The notes beneath the pieces were generated by a model that worked only from the letters and a program-made list of their open reading frames with translations, was not told the DNA's origin and searched no databases. This document shows positions 9,744 to 16,536 of a stretch of 25,685 bases of DNA, one piece after another (position 1 is the first letter of the stretch; each line of letters opens with the position of its first letter). The stretch covers positions 1 through 25,685 of the forward strand of contig CAZILN010000027.1 of assembly GCA_964540005.1 (NCBI GenBank). Direction: 5' to 3'. Position numbers and translations under genes: made by a program. Source of the stretch: CAZILN01 sp964540005 (GTDB taxonomy: Bacteria; Bacteroidota; Bacteroidia; Bacteroidales; SM23-62).

Positions 9744-12077
9744 TTATCTTCTTTCTAATTCTGAAATAAACAGGACTGTATCAATCTGGTGAATAACCCC
9801 GGTGTTTATAACGTCCTCGAAAATTACCGTCCCGGTAGCCAGGTTGCGCCCCACCATAATATTGGTTGATCCGGATTCATTAATGCTGGTATAATTATTG
9901 CCCTGCTTGTTCGGTATATTTATAACATCGATATCGGGTTCGATATATATTTCAGTAAAGACAGTGGAAAAATTGGTTGATTTTTCGTCAATCCTGGCGG
10001 TTTCATAGTATCCCGGGGGCATATTCCCGTCGGTAAAAATAAATCCTCCCTGGATGAAGTGAAGCATAAGGATCTCCTTTAATTCCTCCATGTTGGACAG
10101 GGTGTCGAGGCCGGCATTGGTCAGGGCCTGTGAGCTCGGGACCAGTACCGTATAGTATTCGCTCGACGAAATAAAGGTATACTCATAGAGGTTGTCGTTG
10201 GTCAGGCCTGCTTTCCTGAGCAATTGATGGAAATCATCGAAGTTATTATCTATTGTAATGAAGAGGCTGGGTGCCGTAAAGCTGAACCAGTCACCTACAT
10301 CGTAGGTGGTCCCGTTATCGGTATTTTCGCTGATAACGGCAGGTATGTTTACAGCCGGCGACCCCCTGTATCCGTCAGTAGTTCCTGCTGTCCCCCTGGC
10401 AGTTACTACACCGTTGAGATCATCACGTTCTATTATTATGTAATTACCAGCAAGGTTCCTTATGAATTCTTTCCTGGCGAAGCCTTTGGGATTGCTGGTC
10501 CCGACGTGGTTCAGCAGCAATGTCCTCAGGTCGCCAGTACCCAGTATGTTTTTCCTTATTTCAGCTCCGGATCTGAAAAAGTTTGAGAATTCCCCTGTGG
10601 TACGGTTATACATCAAAGATGAATCCGTTGAGGTATTCATGTCTGATTCCACAAAAAACATGTAATCCTGCTTATCTTTTTTAAGTGCAGGCAGCAGTCC
10701 TGTCCTTTCTATGGCATACATTACCTTGGAATAATTTCTCAGCAGGTAAACAGGACCTGTCACGCTGCTGAATGCCCGGGGCACAATGGCATCACTGACA
10801 CCAATAAAGGTACAATTACTGGCGAATTCCTGCTGGATGATAGAGCCCTCATCCAGGTATATATAATCGTTTTCCCCGTTGAATATTCCTTTGGTAAAAT
10901 CTGTAGGGTAGACAGGATAAACAGACATATGGGTGTTGGCTATTATTCTCCTTATGTGTTCGGGCGCATCCTTAAGGCTTCCCCACCTGCCCGGTCCAAC
11001 CAGGTATGCATTGATGAAGGTGCTGAAAGCCTGGTCCGTAGGAGCAATGATCCCGTGATGGAAGCGAATTGTGGTAGCATCTCTGGGTATATTGTACATG
11101 CCAGGGGGGGCTTCGGTTCTCTCGTTGTTTATATCAAAGGCCAGGACAGGATAACTCAGTTCAAAGAGTGAATCTACCTGCAATCCCTCTTCTGCTCCCG
11201 GCTGATCGAAGGTTTCACTCTCATTGTAAATGAATTGAGGAAACTGGTTGACCAGATCGTAAAAAGATCCATAGCTATAATCGCCATCCTGGCTGATCAG
11301 CAGTTGCCGGGCATTCTGAAGCGGTTCCACCACCCTGTCGATCTCGTAAACAAAACCATTTTCAGCAAATATTTCATCTCCGATAATCCGTCCGTTTGCA
11401 ATATAGATATCATCGGGATCCTCTATCTGCCTTCCGAAATAAAATTCATAATCATACATGTCAAGGTCATAGATATCGAAGTATTCTTTATAGAAAAAAG
11501 GCGTGTATTTGCGCGAATCGGATATAACTCTTCTGTACCAGCTTGATTCCAGGGTGTCAACAATGATAAGCCTGCTGACGAAAGAAGCAAGGTCGTCAAT
11601 ATATTTCACACCCATCTTAATGTTTTCATCACTTAAAAGGGTTTCTCTTTTAAAGCCCCTGGGTTCATCGTTCTCGATATCAAGGGTGTCGATCCAGCCG
11701 AATACATCCAGGGATCGCAGCTGGCTTTTACTCCAGGGGTTCTGCACAATATGGAATTTCACCAGTCTTGTTAATTCTTTTATGGGAATATCTTCAACGC
11801 TGCCATACAGGGGATTGTCCTGAAAAAACAGGGAGAATGCCTCATTATTCGGAGCAAACACACTATAACTGCCGGATTTGTTAATAATGGTGTCATAGCC
11901 TGTCAATTCGAGACATTGCGCAAAGCTGGAGAGATCGGGTTGTTCCAATAACTGGGTGTATAATTTCCCGGCAAGCCAGTCGGGGGGGTCATACTTGGGA
12001 TTTGCTTCAAACTGATCGCAACTCATCATAAATGTGCCTATCGCTGCAAGAAAAATCAGCTGTCTGATCTTGGTCAT
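9744..12077 (-). CDS. Surface lipoprotein with four FAS1 (fasciclin)-like modules
   Basis: This 777-residue protein is the first gene of the minus-strand operon. It opens with a lipoprotein signal (LAAIGTFMMSC) followed by DQFEAN. Four FAS1-like modules can be traced: about 38-258 (YSVFAPNNEAFSLFF near 72, closing GFVYEIDRVVEPL, with a long insertion), about 260-437 (APTDQAFSTFI), about 440-612 (diverged, with LRTLLLNHVGTSNPKGF and MFFVESDMN), and about 615-775 (YYTVLVPSSQALTNAG, closing GVIHQIDTVLFI). Module 1 and module 4 are the most canonical. It lies 11 nt ahead of the SusC gene and is almost certainly co-transcribed with it. FAS1 domains are known from cell adhesion and extracellular matrix proteins. 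Here a surface role in ligand capture or in binding polymer or matrix is inferred. A FAS1 protein placed ahead of SusC/D is unlike classical Sus operons, where a regulator or enzyme is more usual. Confidence 0.86.
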   Translation of the reverse strand: MTKIRQLIFLAAIGTFMMSCDQFEANPKYDPPDWLAGKLYTQLLEQPDLSSFAQCLELTGYDTIINKSGSYSVFAPNNEAFSLFFQDNPLYGSVEDIPIKELTRLVKFHIVQNPWSKSQLRSLDVFGWIDTLDIENDEPRGFKRETLLSDENIKMGVKYIDDLASFVSRLIIVDTLESSWYRRVISDSRKYTPFFYKEYFDIYDLDMYDYEFYFGRQIEDPDDIYIANGRIIGDEIFAENGFVYEIDRVVEPLQNARQLLISQDGDYSYGSFYDLVNQFPQFIYNESETFDQPGAEEGLQVDSLFELSYPVLAFDINNERTEAPPGMYNIPRDATTIRFHHGIIAPTDQAFSTFINAYLVGPGRWGSLKDAPEHIRRIIANTHMSVYPVYPTDFTKGIFNGENDYIYLDEGSIIQQEFASNCTFIGVSDAIVPRAFSSVTGPVYLLRNYSKVMYAIERTGLLPALKKDKQDYMFFVESDMNTSTDSSLMYNRTTGEFSNFFRSGAEIRKNILGTGDLRTLLLNHVGTSNPKGFARKEFIRNLAGNYIIIERDDLNGVVTARGTAGTTDGYRGSPAVNIPAVISENTDNGTTYDVGDWFSFTAPSLFITIDNNFDDFHQLLRKAGLTNDNLYEYTFISSSEYYTVLVPSSQALTNAGLDTLSNMEELKEILMLHFIQGGFIFTDGNMPPGYYETARIDEKSTNFSTVFTEIYIEPDIDVINIPNKQGNNYTSINESGSTNIMVGRNLATGTVIFEDVINTGVIHQIDTVLFISELERR

Positions 12078-12204
12078 TTTGTAGGTTTCTTTAGATATAT
12101 TATACTATGGTTGCTGCTTTGGAATTCTGAATTATGGACAATGGCAAAGAATCTCAAAAGGGATAAGCTAATGGCAGAGAAATTCATGTAAAAGCCGTCC
12201 ATTA

Positions 12205-12260
12205 AATAGTGTGCAATTATAATTAAACATTCCAATCCAATAACCGTCAATAGTGCAATT
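12205..12260. repeat. Short direct repeat in the divergent control region
   Basis: AATAGTG occurs at 12205-12211 and again at 12249-12255, exactly 44 nt apart (about four helical turns). Each copy is followed by CAATT (AATAGTGTGCAATT and AATAGTGCAATT). Paired direct repeats between divergent promoters could be sites for a dimeric regulator, but repeats this short in AT-rich DNA also arise by chance. No regulator is encoded in the window. Confidence 0.35.
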
Positions 12261-12289
12261 TGCTGTAATTTAGACTGAATATAAATTTG
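12259..12289 (+). promoter_or_regulatory. Predicted Bacteroidota-type promoter (distal) for the 1318-residue protein gene
   Basis: TTTG at 12259-12262, a 19-nt spacer, and TAAATTTG at 12282-12289 match the -33/-7 pattern TTTG-N19-21-TAnnTTTG known for Bacteroides housekeeping sigma. Transcription would begin near 12296, leaving a leader of about 92 nt. The match is seen in the sequence; activity is inferred. Confidence 0.5.
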
Positions 12290-12340
12290 GCTAAATCGTT
12301 CAGTTTTACCAGTTGCAAGATATGAAAAATTTTTTTTTTA

Positions 12341-12348
12341 TATATTTG
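12341..12348 (+). promoter_or_regulatory. Predicted -7 box (proximal) for the 1318-residue protein gene
   Basis: TATATTTG matches TAnnTTTG and would start transcription near 12355, with a leader of about 33 nt. The upstream -33 element is poor: the nearest TTG is 25 nt away, beyond the usual 19-21 nt. The long T/A tract just upstream may assist. Confidence 0.4.
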
Positions 12349-12387
12349 ATGATTAATAAACTATTTCTTTAACTAAAGCTAACCATT

Positions 12388-15300
12388 ATGAGATCAAAAC
12401 TTCTACTTTTATTGCTTCTGTTTTTTAGTGGTATCCTGAGCGCACAGTCGGATACCATTAAGACACTGATAATAACCGAAGCACGATTGGACCGGGGAGA
12501 TCACAGCTTCTGTGAGATTACCAACATGGGTGATACGGCCATTAACCTGTCGGCATTCGAATTCGGTGTTGTCAGGCCCTGGACGGATCCATGGCTCCGT
12601 GAGGGCCCGGACCGGTGGATGATGTTACCGGATTATGTACTCGGAGCCGGTGAATCCTATGTCATAGCTGCAGTACTGGATTACCAGCCGGAACAATTTG
12701 CCATTGACGAAGCGAAATTCGGATATTCTCCGCGATGGAATGAATTTGTGACAAAACCGGAGATGTGGGAAATTGTCGACCTGGAGATCCATTCTGCTGA
12801 ATCTCCCATCAATGATCCGACAGACAGCGTTACTACCCCTCATGCCTTTATCATGACTGATATATGGAACGGGAGGGAAACCTGGTACCTCAGGCACTTC
12901 TTCACGAACTTCACAGACCTAACCAACCCTGATTCGGCTGTTGTTGACCAGGTGAACGGTGTATTTGACAACGACGGGAAAAACAATGCTGCCGGTATGT
13001 ATAAAGTGGCCGGTGTGGAAGGAGCCACAGGAAATTCCATCCTTGTCCGCAAGTTCAGTGTTAAGGAAGGTAACCTCGACTTTAACACCGGCAGGGGAGC
13101 GGCTGACATAGCTGAATCGGAATGGATACCCATTCCTCTCCTGAGAGGCAACTGGGAACCGGAGGCAGCCGTTTTCTGGACCCTGGGTAACCACGGGAAC
13201 TATACGCTGGATATGCTGAATTCCTCAACGGCACAAATCAACTACACGGATTCCATTATTACCGTTCCCTGGGGAGTACGGAACAGGGATTCCCTGATAC
13301 ACGAGTTTGACAGGATGGGCGGTATTGCCTGGCACTATGACTTTCATGGTACCACTGACTCCGCTACCCTCGCCGATCTCACCGATGATGAGTGGATGCA
13401 GATGCACTTGGATTCATCTTTTAGTTCAGTCCGTACGGGTGATGTATTTACCCTTTATGCCTGCGGGGATTCGCTGCAATGGATAAAATTGAAAGTCGAG
13501 GTCGAGGACCCGCTTGTTACCGACAACATGGTTGTCCCCAAATATGCGCACCAGGCCAACGGTGATTACAGGGGATCAGGCATACCCTATGAAGTAAGTG
13601 CCGGGATACCGGGCGGGGATACCATAAGTGAGGTACCTTTTGCCACCCGGACCGACACCCTGCTGAAATACCTGGAGAAACCACCGCTTGCCACCTGGGA
13701 ATTCGTCTGGGTGGACGGTGTACCAAGGATTGATGTAAAGGACGGCGATATCCTCAGGGTAACTGCCGAAGACGGGGCCTCTAAGAAGGATTATTATATC
13801 AAGGTCCAGAAGTACCGCAAGGCACTGAATGCACGCCTTGGGGCAATCACATGGCCGGATATTCCTGCTTATCTGTATAACCTGTATGACTGGAGCGGGG
13901 ATACCATACCCAATTTCGTGGGAGGATCCTATAATTATAAGGTCCAGTTGCCGTTTGACATGATAGGGGTTCCGGCACTTGTAGGAATAACTGAAGATCA
14001 GAACGCCACTGTCGAAACGAAAAGGGCGGTTCACCTTGGAGGATCGGTTGCGCACAGGACGGTCTCCTTCACTGTTACAGCAGAAGATGACACCTCACAG
14101 CTTGTATACAATGTAGTGCTGGCAAAAGAACCCAACCCGGAAATTCCCATACAGCCGTGGTACGGTGATCCCTTTATCTCAGAGGTAGATGTCCAGGAGC
14201 AGTGGAACAACGGGTTTATTGAAATAGTCAACCCGGGCAACCAGCCACTTGATTTAAGTAACTATATGTTCTATGGTGGTTGGGCAAGCACTCCGGCAGA
14301 TGCTATCACAGATGATACAGCTCCCGAAGGAGTTGACTGGCTGGCCAGGTACAGGAAATATATACCCGGATACAAATGGGCTTCGGATTCTGCAACATGG
14401 AAGTCAGATCCTGCCATAGCAATAAAGGACCTGGCTGTAAAGAGTACCGTCGCCGCGGGTGATGTATTTGTAATGGGCGCTATATGGTCAAATGGCTCAC
14501 CAACCAGCGTATATGGTTCTGATCCGAATGACTGGCCCTCCTTTGCAGCATGTGATGTTGTCTTTAACTATCCCGATACTAATTATATGACATGGAACGA
14601 ACCTATGAACGCATATGGATGCCGCAACTGGTTAGGTGCTAGCTATTACTTGTATAAGATCCTGAATGATTCCATTAAGGCAGGGACCAAGCCGGCCAAC
14701 GATCCCAATGACTTCGAACTGATCGATCTAGTTGGAACCGGCGATGGCGAGTTCTGGGTCGTTGGCGGTAAAAGAATGGACCAGATCACCAGCTATAGGC
14801 GGAAACCTCATATTTATGATGGGTCACTTGTATTCGGCGAATCGTTTGCCGGGTCTTCTCCGGAGGATGACAGCTGTGAGTGGATCATTGAGGACCGTGC
14901 GTTCTATGATGCCCTTAACACACCCTGGCCGCAAGATATCCTTTATGTAACCGATAACAACCTGGGCCATCACTTTATGAGTGACGTGACAGCCTTCCAG
15001 TCAACAGTAGCATCGCTTTACTATAAAATCAGCCAGGGATTTTCAATGGATGAATCCATAGAAGGTGTGCTTACGGGAACCACGGTGGATGGATTTTTGA
15101 ACAACATCCTGAAGCTTGATGAAGACCAGACCCTGACCCTTAAGAGCGCAACCGTCCTGACAGGCACAGATGTTTTAACTGACAAGGATACTCTGATTGT
15201 CGTATCGGCCAACGGAGATAACACCAGCCAGTATGTACTGACCGTGGCTGCCGAAGGACTCAGCGATAATGCCGTGCTTACTTCAAGTGTGTATGATATC

Positions 15301-16344
15301 GTAGTTACAGGTACTACGGGTACTGTCAGTGGCATGGATTTCAAAACTACACTGCAGAAGGTTCTATGGGATGTGGATCTGCCGGCTGGCGCCACTATGA
15401 CCCCGATCGATGCGAACGATGGCTTTATTCCATTGAAGGTGCGGAATTTCGATACAAATTACGTGGATGTTATGGCTTCTGACAAGATCTTCCTGGAAGT
15501 AATTGCAGAGGATTTTGTTACCAAGATCGTTTACCAGTTGCTGCCGACTGTTGCGTCCTCAGACGCCTTTGTTACCTCTGTAATGTTTGACATTGACCAG
15601 GATCTGGGCTTTATTAAACTGATCCCCGGAGGTACCGGCGTAAAGGCCCTGTTGGCCAACCTGACTCCTGCAACCGGAGCATCCTTACAGGTGTACGATA
15701 AGATGGGTCATGAGAGGAACTCCGGAGTGATCTACAAGGATGATAAGCTGGTGGTGACCGCCCAGGATGGAACAACCACCAAGGTTTACCACTTCGGCAT
15801 GCTGCAGAGAATAGACGACATACTGCCACTTTATCTGGCCTATGTGCTGTCAGATGTCTATACAGTTGACCAGTTTGTGTATTCCATTGATGTCGGTATA
15901 GCAGCCTCTACAGCACAGGTAGGTATTCTGTTGTTCGGTCTGACCGAGGCACCGGAAGCAACAATGGAGGTACAGAGCAGCGATGGCACTGTGAAGGCCG
16001 TTACCGATGTACTTGCCAAGGGTGACGTGGTTGTAGTCACTGCAGCTGATGGCGTTACCCAGGTAGTATATGAGATTGTATTTGACCTTACTACAGTGGA
16101 AGATATAGGTGAAGTTGCTCTTAATGCCTATCCTAACCCGAGCTCAGGTACCTTCATGATTGAAGGACTGGAAGCCGGACAGAGGATGAGGGTATTCAAT
16201 TCACTGGGTGCAAATATTCTGGATATACCTGTACAGCAGACTGAAGAAGAGATCTCTCTTGAAGGTCGCCCCGACGGTATATACTTCATATCGATCAGCA
16301 AGGAAGACCAGGTTATTGGCACTCTGAGGCTGATCAAGAGATAA
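12388..16344 (+). CDS. T9SS-exported modular protein with two lamin-tail-like domains and Ig-like repeats
   Basis: This 1318-residue protein has a clear signal peptide (LLLLLLLFFSGILSAQS). Residues about 25-280 resemble a lamin-tail domain (LIITEARLDRGDHSFCEITN, then AINLSAFEF). A second copy lies at about 589-820 (PFISEVDVQEQWNNGFIEIV, then LDLSNYMFYGG). Around these are roughly seven Ig-like repeats that close with a motif like VTAxDGTTxxVY, for example VTAEDGASKKDYYIKV, VTAQDGTTTKVYHF and VTAADGVTQVVYEI; repeats 4-7 run about 881-1233. The last 80 residues are a T9SS sorting domain (AYPNPSSGTFMIEGL near 1246, GIYFISI, RLIKR end). No catalytic domain is recognised. It would be secreted or anchored at the cell surface. 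The gene is divergent from the SusC/D operon and followed by a strong terminator. An adhesin, scaffold or polymer-binding role is inference. Domain names rest on pattern recognition and should be tested by profile search. Confidence 0.85.
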   Translation: MRSKLLLLLLLFFSGILSAQSDTIKTLIITEARLDRGDHSFCEITNMGDTAINLSAFEFGVVRPWTDPWLREGPDRWMMLPDYVLGAGESYVIAAVLDYQPEQFAIDEAKFGYSPRWNEFVTKPEMWEIVDLEIHSAESPINDPTDSVTTPHAFIMTDIWNGRETWYLRHFFTNFTDLTNPDSAVVDQVNGVFDNDGKNNAAGMYKVAGVEGATGNSILVRKFSVKEGNLDFNTGRGAADIAESEWIPIPLLRGNWEPEAAVFWTLGNHGNYTLDMLNSSTAQINYTDSIITVPWGVRNRDSLIHEFDRMGGIAWHYDFHGTTDSATLADLTDDEWMQMHLDSSFSSVRTGDVFTLYACGDSLQWIKLKVEVEDPLVTDNMVVPKYAHQANGDYRGSGIPYEVSAGIPGGDTISEVPFATRTDTLLKYLEKPPLATWEFVWVDGVPRIDVKDGDILRVTAEDGASKKDYYIKVQKYRKALNARLGAITWPDIPAYLYNLYDWSGDTIPNFVGGSYNYKVQLPFDMIGVPALVGITEDQNATVETKRAVHLGGSVAHRTVSFTVTAEDDTSQLVYNVVLAKEPNPEIPIQPWYGDPFISEVDVQEQWNNGFIEIVNPGNQPLDLSNYMFYGGWASTPADAITDDTAPEGVDWLARYRKYIPGYKWASDSATWKSDPAIAIKDLAVKSTVAAGDVFVMGAIWSNGSPTSVYGSDPNDWPSFAACDVVFNYPDTNYMTWNEPMNAYGCRNWLGASYYLYKILNDSIKAGTKPANDPNDFELIDLVGTGDGEFWVVGGKRMDQITSYRRKPHIYDGSLVFGESFAGSSPEDDSCEWIIEDRAFYDALNTPWPQDILYVTDNNLGHHFMSDVTAFQSTVASLYYKISQGFSMDESIEGVLTGTTVDGFLNNILKLDEDQTLTLKSATVLTGTDVLTDKDTLIVVSANGDNTSQYVLTVAAEGLSDNAVLTSSVYDIVVTGTTGTVSGMDFKTTLQKVLWDVDLPAGATMTPIDANDGFIPLKVRNFDTNYVDVMASDKIFLEVIAEDFVTKIVYQLLPTVASSDAFVTSVMFDIDQDLGFIKLIPGGTGVKALLANLTPATGASLQVYDKMGHERNSGVIYKDDKLVVTAQDGTTTKVYHFGMLQRIDDILPLYLAYVLSDVYTVDQFVYSIDVGIAASTAQVGILLFGLTEAPEATMEVQSSDGTVKAVTDVLAKGDVVVVTAADGVTQVVYEIVFDLTTVEDIGEVALNAYPNPSSGTFMIEGLEAGQRMRVFNSLGANILDIPVQQTEEEISLEGRPDGIYFISISKEDQVIGTLRLIKR

Positions 16345-16353
16345 ACACTCATA

Positions 16354-16369
16354 AAGGAATTAATTCCTT
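16354..16369. repeat. Perfect 16-nt palindrome ahead of the terminator
   Basis: AAGGAATTAATTCCTT reads the same on both strands and sits 10 nt after the stop codon and directly before the terminator hairpin. It could be a protein-binding site or add a weak hairpin to the transcript end; its purpose is unknown. Confidence 0.5.
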
Positions 16370-16370
16370 G

Positions 16371-16414
16371 AAAAAAGAAATGGCTGCCCCTCTTGGGCAG
16401 CCATTTCTTTTTTT
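16371..16414. terminator. Strong bidirectional intrinsic terminator
   Basis: The arms 16371-16389 and 16395-16413 are perfectly complementary over 19 bases around a 5-nt loop (CTCTT). The GC core is TGGCTGCCC/GGGCAGCCA; A and T tracts flank it on either side, giving the T run needed on both strands. It ends transcription of the modular protein gene and separates it from the GH5 gene. Confidence 0.93.
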
Positions 16415-16536
16415 AGTAAGCCCTTCCCGGACCGCAAGCCGGATGCCATTGCATTTGAATGTGCTCCAATGAAGAATGATGTCGTTTTAGCACCAATTTT
16501 ATAATCATCTGCAATCTCTTAGTTATATTTACAGAC
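16415..16536 (+). promoter_or_regulatory. Leader region of the GH5/GH44 operon with a weak -7-like box
   Basis: Between the terminator and the GH5 start the best promoter-like site is TATATTTA at 16524-16531, one mismatch from TAnnTTTG and without a good TTTG 19-21 nt upstream. It lies only 5 nt ahead of the ATG, which would imply a leaderless or nearly leaderless transcript. A separate promoter is expected here because of the strong terminator, but this box is only a candidate. Confidence 0.25.

Larger units (their letters stand above)
12078..12387. other. Divergent intergenic region, AT-rich, no gene
   Basis: About 310 nt separate the minus-strand SusC/D operon from the plus-strand T9SS genes. 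No open frame of note is seen. The right half holds two TAnnTTTG boxes facing the plus-strand gene and a 9-nt T run at 12331-12339. The middle holds two copies of AATAGTG 44 nt apart. No convincing match to the Bacteroidota promoter consensus was found facing the minus-strand operon; the nearest is a one-mismatch TATAATTG (complement of 12214-12221) without a good upstream TTTG. Confidence 0.7.

Noticed and set aside
12214..12221. Possible minus-strand -7 box for the SusC/D operon (complement TATAATTG)
   Set aside because: It has one mismatch to TAnnTTTG and no TTTG at 19-21 nt upstream; an operon promoter must exist but is not identified.
13576..14055. 159-codon open frame on the minus strand
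   Set aside because: It is antisense to the modular T9SS protein gene and has no recognisable protein features.
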